From Pomphorhynchus laevis (lineage: Eukaryota; Acanthocephala; Palaeacanthocephala; Echinorhynchida; Pomphorhynchidae), in contig WNNJ02002989.1 of the NCBI GenBank assembly GCA_012934845.2, forward strand, positions 1 to 64,000: a stretch of DNA of 64,000 nucleotides, given 5' to 3'. The notes beneath the pieces were generated by a model. The model ran no database searches. It saw nothing but the letters and a program-made list of their open reading frames with translations, and was not told where the DNA came from. The position numbers were made by a program, and so were the translations under genes. Numbering within the stretch: the first letter of the stretch is position 1; every line of letters begins with the position of its first letter. This document shows, in pieces, positions 34,401 to 39,156 of this stretch.

Positions 34401-36353
34401 TGCATCCTTTATCCTCTGTCATTGATGTGTATAGACTCGTGCACTAAACGCCTATAGTTATTTGGTTCTTTTGCAAGTATACTGACATCGTGGACTGAGT
34501 TATTGACGTGGTGTACTAAAAAGTCAGCATCTATTTTTAAGAAAAACATATTCGATCAAACCGGCGGAGTTGCAATAGATTGTCCGCTTCGACATACTTT
34601 GGCAAGCTTAAGGATGAATGAAAAACAAAGATATATCACGAACTGCCTAACCTACGCGCATATTGGCGATACTTAGATGATGTGTTTATGGTTTTTGACA
34701 CGTGTTCAAATAACGTTTCACTCCTAAACGTATTTAATAATAAATATCTGGCATTCAATGACAAGTACAGCTAGAAAACCGCAAACAATTGATCGCATTC
34801 ATCGATGCATTGCTTAAACGCGAAAATAAAATCTTAACTGAGTTATATCGCAAATTATAACTTAGTTAAACTGAGTTATTCCGTGTAATCCGCCTCTGGT
34901 CTACTTAACAGAAATATTGGAATATTAAATTTACGTGTATTGTTGATATTCGGAAGACTAATATGGTCGTACAAATTTAAATAAAAACGTCGATTTTGAG
35001 AGCTTAAGCTGCAATAAGACTAGATAAGAGTAATAACAAAGTATCACTCGTACAACTTAGAACATACTACTGCTAATATTCAAATATACATTCTCATTTT
35101 ATGAATTTGGAATGCATTAGATTATAGTTAAAGAAGTTTTATCTCCGATATTTTAAAGAGAGAATTCACAAAGCATACGCAATATTCGGAATACCTTTTG
35201 AATTAAATACAGGAAGCATTCAGTGTATGACTAGAGTTTACTATCATTTACTAAATTCATATATCATTGAATTTAAAATCTGTTAAACAAAATACGTTCG
35301 TTTGAATTTCAAATATTTGATTAATCGAATACATCAGATTGAATTTATTGGAGAATAAACGATGCAGGTAAATGTTTAAGTAAATTAAACTCACAAATTA
35401 ATTATTTCTAACAAGACGCAGAGCACTTACAAGACGATATGCCTCATCTCCAACTTTAGGAGGCTGATCATGAAATCCCACAGCAGTTGAAAACTTTCGT
35501 CCTCCTCTGCAATTAGCATTATATCAATTGTGAAAAATAGATTTAATTATACTCATCGTAGACAATTTCAGCCTGGTATCCTCTTCGTAGAATACCATTT
35601 TTTATAAATCTGGATCCAAAGTCAATGGACATGATAATGTAGGCATCTAAATATACAATCGTCTGTTAAAATGTCAACATTTTGATTGAAATTTGTATAT
35701 GCAAACACTTTAAGATAATTAACAATTTCAAAATTCAAAAAATCACTTGAATTTTTAATTTTAGCCAAAATGACTACGTCGAGATGAATTTAGAATGTGC
35801 TAAACCAAATGGATCTGATTGAATTTAAAATCCGTTAAACCAAATACGTTCGTTTGAATTTCAAATTTGTTAAATCGAATGCATCATGTTGAATTTCAAT
35901 ATTGCAAATACGTTCATTTGAATTTCAAATTTGTTAAAACGAGTAAGTCAGGATAAATTTTAAATATGTTAAATCTAATATTTTAGGTAGAATTTAAAAT
36001 TTCTTAACAATAGAATGCAGAAAGCACGTTCTATGGCACTCAATGGATTAAATTATTGCATTCTATATATTGTATAATTGCACTCAATTTGCAAGTAATG
36101 AAAATTGAGTGCAAATTAATTAATAACTTTAAATCGAAATATCTTGTTTTGAAAAGTGATGCACTTATTCTGGAGATTACCACATTAGATTTAAGAATAA
36201 CTTAAAATAAGCTAGACCAGATAAAGTCGATATTTTGATATTGAGATAACCCACAATTTTAAACAATAAATTAACAAATTTAATTTGTATCATACCAGAT
36301 AGAAATAATGAAGTGTATAGTAGCAGAACTGCTAAAAATCCAGTTTTGCACAT
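7391..36353 (-). CDS. HYOU1: HYOU1 / GRP170, ER-lumen large Hsp70 chaperone (20 exons, about 868 aa)
   Basis: HYOU1 holds unfolded proteins in the ER and acts as nucleotide-exchange factor for BiP. The gene was rebuilt from homology and GT-AG sites. The exons, in gene order, are 36353-36296, 35646-35553, 35506-35431, 34088-33988, 33740-33643, 32881-32777, 32728-32597, 27686-27515, 25288-25108, 25061-24927, 24883-24801, 22761-22629, 22584-22421, 19872-19746, 14534-14501, 14448-14328, 14278-14068, 10094-9840, 7763-7505 and 7458-7391. They sum to 2,607 nt, a multiple of three. The product has a signal peptide, an Hsp70 ATPase domain (about 20-455), a substrate-binding beta domain (about 456-553), a Ser/Thr/Asn-rich linker, the HYOU1 C-terminal helical region (about 605-846) and RDEL at the end. 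Human HYOU1 is 999 aa; here the acidic linker is much shorter. Exons 4-5 are the least certain. Introns are 43-52 nt or 0.25-5.2 kb. Confidence 0.9.
7505..7763 (-). CDS. HYOU1: HYOU1 exon 19
   Basis: It encodes LWLDEITQNQSKLSLTDDPV, then EEIDGRSGKLARELEYLNRK, matching ATLAEQAKLPATEKPVLLSKDIEAKMMALDREVQYLLNK. A direct read-through would stop at once (SIFH); the CCAA|GTATTT donor leads to the RDEL exon. Confidence 0.88.
7764..9839. other. HYOU1 intron 18, A+T-rich with diverged direct and inverted repeats
   Basis: About 8,021-8,160 recurs at 8,281-8,435 (both with ATGCCTACTTT, ATAAAACATTTAAA and CTTTCCTT). About 8,745-8,955 recurs at 9,224-9,345 (GTAAATGTTAATAAATAAAT through AAAGAGAGAATA). An inverted pair lies at about 9,406-9,440 and 9,485-9,518 (ACATCGAGATGAATA and its complement). 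No coding frame is seen. Confidence 0.55.
9840..10094 (-). CDS. HYOU1: HYOU1 exon 18
   Basis: It encodes LTDPIVHRMTQYRQ, then FNITKRFLKQAVNLTEI and YDYLDNMLNETM, matching the RVEERKKWPERLSALDNLLNHS to EKVINETW part of HYOU1. It ends NETM|GTTGGT, joining to LWLDE of exon 19. Confidence 0.85.
10250..10690. repeat. short repeat pair in inverted orientation with hammerhead-like CTGATGA motifs
   Basis: About 10,252-10,340 (GAGCAGGACGCTACTAATCA, CTCATCAGCTGAG, CATTTCACG) matches the reverse complement of about 10,535-10,615 (AGCAGGATGCTACTTATCAG, CATTTCACG). The second copy shares CGTGAAATGTAGG and GATCCACCC with the 24.5-kb repeat, and both carry GAGGATAATAT further on. It is a diverged member of that family in a HYOU1 intron. 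Confidence 0.5.
11079..12615 (+). mobile_element. rearranged PLE fragment (+), C-terminal RT and terminal repeat
   Basis: A plus-strand terminus lies at about 11,079. RT scraps follow (CIDDKCVFNSSNFYSI at about 11,345-11,395). A longer C-terminal piece at 11,744-12,019 encodes LHEHSCIQYNIKYNTLNNE and LRIATICNDIGFLQNHLNN; part of it repeats to 12,120. A degraded terminal block (12,285-12,365) shows CTGCTATTT/AAATAGCAG, and the 3' terminus ACGTAGACTCAGTTAGCTG lies near 12,580. Confidence 0.7.
12616..13480. other. A+T-rich intronic stretch
   Basis: Mostly (TTAA)n-like sequence. About 12,935-13,030 is less A+T-rich (AAGGGGATGTGTTTTAAGC) but encodes nothing recognisable. Confidence 0.4.
13490..13770 (+). 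repeat. short G+C-richer repeat with a hammerhead-type core
   Basis: It stands out from the flanks by base composition. It contains CTGATGA, a small hairpin ACT-CAAA-AGT, then GAAAC and GTC in hammerhead order (13,693-13,727). Its GCAGCCCCCT segment is shared with about 3,760-3,775 (minus strand). It may be a retrozyme-like or PLE-derived short repeat. Confidence 0.5.
13693..13727 (+). ncRNA. candidate minimal hammerhead ribozyme core
   Basis: CTGATGA at 13,693-13,699, stem II AACT-CAAA-AGTC (three pairs, plus one A-C mismatch that was probably G-C), GAAAC at 13,712-13,716, and a 2-bp stem III before GTC (13,725-13,727). This is the order of a type I hammerhead. Stem I pairing is weak here, so this copy may be decayed. 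Confidence 0.45.
14068..14278 (-). CDS. HYOU1: HYOU1 exon 17
   Basis: It encodes LDIYEKQERYRVELEKLQND, FEAWLYEWSSKV and EKREWFDEFG, matching LRDLEKQEREKAANSLEAFIFE and the ASTWLEDEG segment. The donor is ACT|GTAAGT. Confidence 0.92.
14328..14448 (-). CDS. HYOU1: HYOU1 exon 16
   Basis: It encodes NSSSSNDTTNSTK then MVLQSTLLTFIINNPKRVN. It starts the C-terminal helical region. The introns on either side are 52 and 49 nt. Confidence 0.75.
14501..14534 (-). CDS. HYOU1: HYOU1 exon 15: 34-nt Ser/Thr microexon
   Basis: It encodes DNQNGSSTSST between a CTTTTAG-like acceptor and a GTTGTA donor. It takes the place of the long acidic linker of vertebrate HYOU1. Confidence 0.65.
14535..15079. other. 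A+T-rich start of HYOU1 intron 14
   Basis: No gene or repeat family recognised. Confidence 0.35.
15080..17740 (+). mobile_element. old LINE relic (endonuclease and RT), antisense in HYOU1
   Basis: Decayed but readable plus-strand pieces are NDSELADIALISESWFSKQ (about 15,385-15,440, endonuclease), a DFNRIQFN trace of the GDFN motif (about 15,670), and QADISTAYDCVIHHILI (about 16,760-16,815, RT first catalytic motif). Many stops and shifts make it an old copy. It resembles the relic at 20.0-22.0 kb. Confidence 0.65.
17741..18632. other. A+T-rich intronic stretch
   Basis: Nothing supported by eye apart from low-complexity TTAAT runs. Confidence 0.3.
18633..18691 (-). CDS. possible extra HYOU1 linker exon (tentative)
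   Basis: A 59-nt stretch between TTAATAG and GAG|GTATTTG encodes RILISPNGPVDWTFDKEDL in the phase left open by exon 14. Alone it would shift the frame into exon 15, so it is real only if another small exon is used with it. It could be alternative, or chance. Confidence 0.25.
18692..19745. other. A+T-rich intronic stretch upstream of exon 14 donor
   Basis: This contains a near-repeat of AATTGAGGGCAATCTTTAATA (18,705 and 18,838) and (TAAT)n sequence. No coding signal is seen. Confidence 0.35.
19746..19872 (-). CDS. HYOU1: HYOU1 exon 14
   Basis: It encodes GVNEAQVLYPSGSQHLGIKI then SFQIDEAQQFIVDK, matching GVGDSFKKYPDYESKGIKAHFNLDESGVLSLDR. Confidence 0.88.
20025..22010 (+). mobile_element. 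old LINE relic, antisense in HYOU1 intron 13
   Basis: Readable pieces: YLLIAGDFNRLPL (about 20,095-20,135, endonuclease GDFN) and DLRRSLEG, a decayed D-L-S-K-A-F motif of the RT (about 21,030). The frame is heavily broken. It is the same family type as 15.08-17.74 kb, by its GDFNR motif. Confidence 0.6.
22030..22420. other. low-complexity A+T stretch
   Basis: ATATTAATAT-type sequence with no coding signal, immediately downstream of exon 13 in gene order. Confidence 0.4.
22421..22584 (-). CDS. HYOU1: HYOU1 exon 13: substrate-binding beta domain
   Basis: It encodes SKHNETIISIFTAGSLYPKR and FSIYVLFYDG, matching LKHNKRVLFSRMGPYPQRKVITFNRYSHDFNFHINYGD. It follows a 44-nt intron. Confidence 0.88.
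22629..22761 (-). CDS. HYOU1: HYOU1 exon 12: end of ATPase domain
   Basis: It encodes RRINVDEGIALGSVYYAASF then KTKKFTIRDL, matching [32 protein letters not shown]. Confidence 0.9.
23150..23310. repeat. A+T tandem repeat
   Basis: At least six copies of a unit close to TTTTTAATTTATTAA. Confidence 0.65.
24032..24392. mobile_element. long-inverted-repeat (foldback) element
   Basis: The ends are GTAACTCTTATTCGAAATTC and its near complement (24,373-24,392). The arms extend about 130 bp (24,032-24,160 and 24,262-24,392) and both contain CTCGTGTAAGCAAT (in complement on one side) and the ACAGTAAA tract. There is no coding capacity. The central loop on the minus strand holds CTGATAAGGTCCAC and ACGCTGATTGTA, shared with the next repeat, so this may be a non-autonomous element carrying a ribozyme-like core. 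Confidence 0.65.
24393..24655 (+). repeat. short repeat with a hammerhead-type core
   Basis: It shares GATAGGATT, the ACCACA(A/C)GAGGATAATA stretch and CTCGTGTAAGCAATGAAT with the centre of the foldback element. It carries GGACCGAAACACGAAATGTA and CTGATGAGGTCC (24,493-24,539). A related, more decayed copy is at 10.5-10.65 kb. Confidence 0.55.
24493..24539 (+). ncRNA. candidate permuted hammerhead core
   Basis: GGACC pairs with GGTCC as stem II, adjacent to GAAA (24,498) and CTGATGA (24,528-24,534). Stem III is ACA/TGT closing CGAAA, followed by A as the cleavage-site base. This is the order stem II, GAAA, stem III, site, stem I, CTGATGA (type II). Stem I is only a short GTG/CAC hairpin. Confidence 0.4.
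24801..24883 (-). CDS. HYOU1: HYOU1 exon 11: adenosine-binding motif
   Basis: It encodes ENIKQVIPLGGGSRISIIES, matching IEQVILVGGATRVPRVQE, the Hsp70 adenosine motif. The donor is ACAG|GTAAAA. Confidence 0.9.
24927..25061 (-). CDS. HYOU1: HYOU1 exon 10
   Basis: It encodes IENLINGDDFEFHISKDDFD then ALAYSLVQSIQSLL, matching [30 protein letters not shown]. It is 45 codons in phase 0 and is followed by a 43-nt intron. Confidence 0.9.
25108..25288 (-). CDS. HYOU1: HYOU1 exon 9
   Basis: It encodes HNLGTVHFQLIIMDMLI (family DRTLGGLEMQLRLRERLA) through VQSERILERLAFNNKIDFS (family REANRLKTVLSANADHMAQ). It is joined to exon 10 by a 46-nt intron. Confidence 0.85.
25430..26215 (-). mobile_element. PLE fragment: terminal block plus C-terminal RT
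   Basis: A short form of the structured block (25,480-25,570; stems AAAGG/CCTTT beside CTGATGA) is followed by a broken second piece of the terminal repeat near 25,610-25,720. Then comes RT sequence (25,940-26,209) with LKVGTSIFRQIKGVSMGGNS and RYIDDIYVFN. It is older than copy 1. Confidence 0.75.
26340..27170 (-). mobile_element. PLE RT fragment with internal duplication
   Basis: It encodes RT pieces including FRYIDDICVFNSSNFY, YLDMNIKLTLTKTTINLYRK and FLHEHSCIPYNIKY. The SPIIADLFLSFIEYE segment occurs twice in tandem (26,740-26,830), so the copy was rearranged. It lies in HYOU1 intron 8. Confidence 0.7.
27171..27514. other. low-complexity A+T stretch before exon 8 donor
   Basis: AATAAAATGTAT-type short repeats only. 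Confidence 0.4.
27515..27686 (-). CDS. HYOU1: HYOU1 exon 8: second phosphate motif
   Basis: It encodes AAFSFGLFHTKEF, then IMIIDIGSTTTRLSLFELS, matching ALNYGVF and IMFYDMGSGSTVCTIV. The phosphate-2 loop is diverged (DIGSTTT) but keeps Asp-x-Gly-Ser. The donor is GG|GTATGA. Confidence 0.9.
27687..28780. other. A+T-rich part of HYOU1 intron 7
   Basis: No gene or repeat family recognised. Confidence 0.35.
28781..29240. other. G+C-richer island in intron 7 with hairpin and short repeats
   Basis: GCATCCT occurs three times in 35 bp (28,806-28,842). A perfect 12-bp hairpin follows (TCCACAGCAACA / TGTTGCTGTGGA, 28,845-28,871). GAGGTGTATAC occurs at about 29,060 and 29,115. No reading frame; it may be a diverged short repeat element or a regulatory patch. 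Confidence 0.4.
30129..30377 (-). CDS. hypothetical small membrane/secreted protein (82 aa, uncertain)
   Basis: An open frame within HYOU1 intron 7, same strand, in a patch richer in G+C than its flanks. It has a charged N-terminal part (ERRFRSHEKSREKFEKSE), then a basic-hydrophobic stretch KLKTLLLITTFVCILLIDL like a signal anchor, and a His/Glu-rich end (GHHEEERTHPKIVL). No family recognised. It could be a nested gene, a retrocopy scrap or chance. Confidence 0.25.
   Translation of the reverse strand: MKSGSLERRFRSHEKSREKFEKSESMKCFDAFIAVYALAPVRKLKTLLLITTFVCILLIDLSYGPYDKGHHEEERTHPKIVL
30622..32553 (-). mobile_element. recent 5'-truncated PLE (copy 2) in HYOU1 intron 7
   Basis: It has the terminus (30,625-30,660), the structured block (30,860-31,000), the RT C-terminal half (31,014-31,700) and the RT N-terminal half (31,753-32,580). 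It differs from copy 1 at roughly 15-20 positions over about 1.5 kb by eye. One extra T in a T run (about 31,778) breaks the frame. PLE homology stops at about 32,553, within the RT region. ATACAAAATAAATAT occurs twice at the junction (32,552-32,590). Same strand as HYOU1. Confidence 0.88.
30860..31000 (-). ncRNA. structured PLE terminal block, hammerhead-like (copy 2)
   Basis: This is essentially identical to the block at 780-920: AGAATAAGA/TCTTATTCT closure, AGAGG/CCTCT, GGCCCC/GGGGCC and CTGCTATG/CATAGCAG pairings. Confidence 0.45.
32597..32728 (-). CDS. HYOU1: HYOU1 exon 7
   Basis: It encodes DTCILAVPFYFNFNERHKLI and ALAEAVDLNV, matching the Hsp70 signature ITVPVFFNQAERRAVLQAARMAGLKV. 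The donor lies only about 44 bp from the truncated end of a recent PLE insertion. Confidence 0.9.
32777..32881 (-). CDS. HYOU1: HYOU1 exon 6
   Basis: It encodes LHSIEIVSRENNHTLEESLA then MLIRWSAKRTTIFA, matching VHFQISSQLQFSPEEVLGMVLNYSRSLAEDFA. It is followed by a 48-nt intron. Confidence 0.85.
32882..33642. other. HYOU1 intron 5
   Basis: About 760 bp, less A+T-extreme than other introns. It has an odd local inverted pair GATCAACTCCAAAGTAAA near 33,320-33,345. No coding signal seen. Confidence 0.35.
33643..33740 (-). CDS. HYOU1: HYOU1 exon 5 (boundaries uncertain)
   Basis: An open stretch after TTTACAG encodes AIYALRNAYVSNN and EREVYFFYRT. It fits weakly to the LYRKRFP...ERNTVVF part of insect HYOU1. 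The donor (ACCT|GTCGTT) is poor and was chosen because it preserves the frame into exon 6. Confidence 0.45.
33988..34088 (-). CDS. HYOU1: HYOU1 exon 4
   Basis: It encodes KYPGSTIVLFAELLSPNYN, aligning with the family's NPKATLRYFQHLLGKQADN. The acceptor is TTTTTTAG. The donor chosen, AAG|GTATAA, keeps the frame into exon 5. Confidence 0.65.
34480..35260 (+). mobile_element. relic of a second Penelope-like lineage
   Basis: Plus-strand pieces read LPNLRAYWRYLDDVFMVFDT (RT catalytic YLDD, about 34,645-34,705), LLNVFNNKYLAF, then FIDALLKRENKILTELYRK (about 34,795-34,857). This is the R-Y-[LV]-D-D ... FLD...YRK spacing of Penelope/Neptune-type RTs. It is clearly different in sequence from the 0.6-3.6 kb family and much older. 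Antisense in HYOU1 intron 3. Confidence 0.6.
35431..35506 (-). CDS. HYOU1: HYOU1 exon 3
   Basis: It encodes EGGRKFSTAVGFHDQPPKVG and DEAYRL, aligning with the NKESRRKTPVIVTLKENERFFGDSA region of the ATPase domain. The donor is GTAAGT. Confidence 0.8.
35553..35646 (-). CDS. HYOU1: HYOU1 exon 2: first phosphate-binding loop
   Basis: It encodes IIMSIDFGSRFIKNGILRRG, matching the VMSVDLGSESMKVAIV start of the mature HYOU1 ATPase domain (phosphate-1 motif DFGS). It is joined to exon 3 by a 46-nt intron. Confidence 0.85.
36296..36353 (-). CDS. HYOU1: HYOU1 exon 1: signal peptide
   Basis: It encodes MCKTGFLAVLLLYTSLFLS, a short basic start and hydrophobic core typical of ER signal peptides, and ends at a GTATGA donor. 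An acceptor-like TTTTTTTATAG lies about 18 nt before the ATG. Confidence 0.75.
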
Positions 36354-36534
36354 GTCCAAACAATTCAGCGATCTATAAAAAAAGATAAAACCATTAAGTG
36401 GCATAATAATAGGTCAGTAACAAGATAATACAAATATATTGTGCTATATAGACAATATGGCACTCTTAAATTGAATGTTTATTTAATGTTTATTTGTTCA
36501 TTCTATATAAACCTTAAAAAAAATTGAAATCTAA

Positions 36535-36605
36535 AGTAAATACAATTATTCCTGTCAGTCACAGTCGCTACGCTCGCGGATTGAACTCAATCTATCGATA
36601 AAAGG
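36535..36605 (-). pseudogene. fragment related to the 52-kb small-peptide frame
   Basis: Read on the minus strand it gives FIDRLSSIRERSDCD then a stop, matching LIERLRSIHEHNELHG of the frame at 51,952-52,173 and a second fragment at 51.8 kb. The DNA match covers about 60 bp (CTACGCTCGCGGATTGA and neighbours). Confidence 0.4.
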
Positions 36606-36660
36606 TTACGCCTAAAATATAAGCTTGACCTATATAGGTCATGACCTATATAAGGGAGAA

Positions 36661-38858
36661 ATTTTGACCTCTACCTTCTCCGCTCTGCCTTACTCAAATC
36701 GTCTCTATCAGTACCCACAATAACATATTCATCTCCTCATGATCTCGCCTTTCTTTTCGACTCTGAACTCACATCTACTCTCGATATTCTCTTGCCCTTC
36801 AAGTCTCACCCACACCGTCGCTTGCACCGTGCCCCATGGTTTGACATCCAATGCCTACTCTCAAAGCGTCGACTCCGCCATGCTTTTCGAGTCTATCACC
36901 GCTCTCTCAGACGCGATTTCCGCTCGATCACTCCGTCTTTCCGTGATTCCTACTTTGCTCTTCGCCTGTATCATCTCAAACTACTACGTACCAAATGCAA
37001 CTCCTTCTGGCAGCATAAAATCATCACTTCATTCAACTCTAAAACTCTCTGGCATACTTTTAACTCAATCCTTGCACGCTCCTCTTCGCCGTGCAACATC
37101 GATGCCAATGATTATTCGTCATTTCTCCAGACTAAAGTATCCACGTTGCTCTCTCACACCCCGGTCTCCATCCTATCCCACTCTGCCAAGTCTAGCCTCA
37201 TCCTTCCGGAACTCTTTCATCTTCTCCCTGTCTCACCTACAGAAGTATCATCTGTCCTCATGTCCTTGCCCAACAAAACCTCACCTGCCGATCCCCTGCC
37301 TACTCACATATTAAAATCTATATGCTCATCGATATCCCCATTTCTCACAACCTTGTTTAACTCGTCCATCCGCAGTCGTATCTTCCCTTCACACTGGAAA
37401 TCCGCAATCGTTCGTACCCTCCTTAAGAAACAATCGCTCGACCCCTCCCTTCCTTCTAGCTATCGCCCCATTTCACTACTCCCTACTCTTTCTAAGCTCT
37501 TAGAACGCCTCATCTTAATACAGATCAACGCTTATCTCTCCTCATCCAATCTGTACCCTCCTTTCCAATCCGCTTTCCGCTCTAATCACTCCACAGAAAT
37601 CGCATGCATAAAAGTGTACAACGACTTACTCATTTCTCGAGACAAGGCTCTATATAGTGTTCTCATCTCCCTCGACCTCTCTTCCGCATTCGACATTGTC
37701 GACCACTCCGTCCTCCTTTATCGCCTTCGTTATGATTACGGCTTTTCTTCCTCCTCCGTAGCATGGTTTGCCTCATATCTATCCGACCGTTCCTTTCGCG
37801 TCTGTTCTAATTCATCATCATCCCCTCCCATCCCTATTTTTTGCGGGGTCCCACAAGGTTCAGTCCTAGGTCCCCTGCTTTTCTCTCTTCTGCTTGGCGA
37901 TCTCTCTCCGTTTATCAAACCTTACTCCTATAACGTCATGAAATACGCCGATGACATCATCATCTATGCTCATGCACTCGCCCATCGCATACACGATATC
38001 GGCATTTCTGCCTTGAACTATCTTTTTTCTATCTACAAACGTCTCCCCAATCTCCATCTCGTTCTAAACCCCGAAAAGTCCAAAATAATGTGGATCCTCC
38101 CCCGTAAACCAAACATATCTCATCCCACTGTATATTTTGCCTCATCGATCATCCCCATAGTCCACAATCTCAATTTCTTAGGCTTCCATTTCGATGATCA
38201 CCTTTCCCTTAAACCCTTCGTCCGTGACAAGGTCCGCTCATCTAACTTAATTCTCCGTGACATCCGCCGTATCCGCCCCCTTATCGACTTCCGTTCTTGT
38301 ATGTCTCTTCTTTCATCGCTTCTTTTCCCTAAAATCGATTACTGCCTTAGCCTTTTCGCCAATTCTCCAAAATCCATCATCCTACCCCTACAACGAATAA
38401 TCAACATCGCCGTTCGAGTGCTCTTTCGTCTCCGTCGCTTCAAACACACACCCACATATTTTGCCCAACTCTCCTGGCCCACCATCCACATCCGCATCAA
38501 ACTCCGCCTTCTTCTCATTACTTTTCGTATCATCGCTGTCGGCTCCTTATCGTTCATCAACCTTCCTTTCTTAGACGATACTCGCCCCACCTCGCTATCG
38601 CTTCGTTCCTGTCATACCCTCTTACTCCACGTTCCTAATTACTCCAACAACTACGGTCTCCGATCCTTCCTCGTCGCCGCCTCACTCGCCTGGAATCAAC
38701 TCCCTCTCGACGTCCGCCGCGCCCCCTCCTTTATCACATTCAAACACCTCCTCCGTTCACACCTTCTCGACACCTGATTTACAGTTTTGTTTTGTTGTGG
38801 TCATGTAAGCGTGCGCTGGCACGCATTTGCCACGTTAAAATAAATCTTTTTTTTTAAT
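36661..38858 (+). mobile_element. L2-like LINE, 5' truncated (copy 1)
   Basis: It begins near the endonuclease/RT boundary and runs to a tail AAAATAAATC(T)n after a small 3' hairpin (GCGTGC/GCACGC at about 38,810-38,826). The RT frame is open for 661 codons. The plus strand is strongly C/T-rich. It is about 98-99% like the copy at 59.93-61.11 kb, so this family was active recently. Confidence 0.88.
36792..38777 (+). CDS. L2-like LINE reverse transcriptase (661 aa)
   Basis: This is the non-LTR RT of the L2/CR1 group, which copies LINE RNA at a nicked target. Motifs in order: APWFDIQCLLSKRRLRHAFR near the start (endonuclease-RT linker), SYRPISLLPTLSKLLER, FQSAFRSNHSTEIACIKVYN, SLDLSSAFDIVDH (about 295, first Asp), CGVPQGSVLGPLLFSLLLGD (about 350), and KYADDIIIY (about 385, catalytic Asp pair). 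At the C-terminus SLAWNQLPLDVRRAPSFITF is the usual LINE end (W-x-x-L-P). No break was seen in this frame; the endonuclease and ORF1 are missing by 5' truncation. Antisense open frames inside it are shadows. Confidence 0.9.
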   Translation: MPFKSHPHRRLHRAPWFDIQCLLSKRRLRHAFRVYHRSLRRDFRSITPSFRDSYFALRLYHLKLLRTKCNSFWQHKIITSFNSKTLWHTFNSILARSSSPCNIDANDYSSFLQTKVSTLLSHTPVSILSHSAKSSLILPELFHLLPVSPTEVSSVLMSLPNKTSPADPLPTHILKSICSSISPFLTTLFNSSIRSRIFPSHWKSAIVRTLLKKQSLDPSLPSSYRPISLLPTLSKLLERLILIQINAYLSSSNLYPPFQSAFRSNHSTEIACIKVYNDLLISRDKALYSVLISLDLSSAFDIVDHSVLLYRLRYDYGFSSSSVAWFASYLSDRSFRVCSNSSSSPPIPIFCGVPQGSVLGPLLFSLLLGDLSPFIKPYSYNVMKYADDIIIYAHALAHRIHDIGISALNYLFSIYKRLPNLHLVLNPEKSKIMWILPRKPNISHPTVYFASSIIPIVHNLNFLGFHFDDHLSLKPFVRDKVRSSNLILRDIRRIRPLIDFRSCMSLLSSLLFPKIDYCLSLFANSPKSIILPLQRIINIAVRVLFRLRRFKHTPTYFAQLSWPTIHIRIKLRLLLITFRIIAVGSLSFINLPFLDDTRPTSLSLRSCHTLLLHVPNYSNNYGLRSFLVAASLAWNQLPLDVRRAPSFITFKHLLRSHLLDT

Positions 38859-38859
38859 A

Positions 38860-38925
38860 TACGCCAATCAACTTCCCTGCAGTGCTTCAAACGACAAATC
38901 CGATCCCACATTAAATAAATCTCCA
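38860..38925 (+). mobile_element. 3' scrap of a diverged L2-like LINE
   Basis: It reads IRQSTSLQCFKRQIRSHIK, like the C-terminus IRQSTLMLCFEGQIRSHFKK of the 61.39-61.93 kb copy. It lies directly after the tail of L2 copy 1. Confidence 0.55.
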
Positions 38926-39156
38926 TTCGATTTTTTATCAACAGCTCTCGAGACATTTCGTTACAGGATATCGAACGTCTCTGTGTCGCACGTATTCCCA
39001 ACTCAAATGTAGACTCTATAACTCGCTACTAACAGTCAATCATCCGGATTTATCTTCGTTGTTCGATTGTATGAATTCTCAAAAATCAAATGTCCACAAG
39101 TTTCCCTGTAATCTACCAAAGCTGGCCTTTACATACTCTATTCAAATGTTTTAAGT

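Larger units (their letters stand above)
35270..36010. repeat. 35-bp minisatellite in two blocks
   Basis: Units like TTGAATTTCAAATTTGTTAA followed by ATCGAATGCATCATG repeat about six times at 35,785-36,010 (intron 1). A smaller block of about two units lies at 35,272-35,350 (intron 3). Exons 2 and 3 lie between the blocks. Confidence 0.6.

Noticed and set aside
35785-36010. CRISPR-like array
   Set aside because: Units are head-to-tail without unique spacers and diverge from each other; it is a minisatellite in a eukaryotic intron.
37736-38590. Antisense open frames within the L2-like RT (also repeated at 59,996-60,849)
   Set aside because: They recur identically because the LINE copies are near identical, lie exactly opposite the RT, and have the Arg/Glu/Lys-rich make-up expected from the reverse of a C/T-rich frame.
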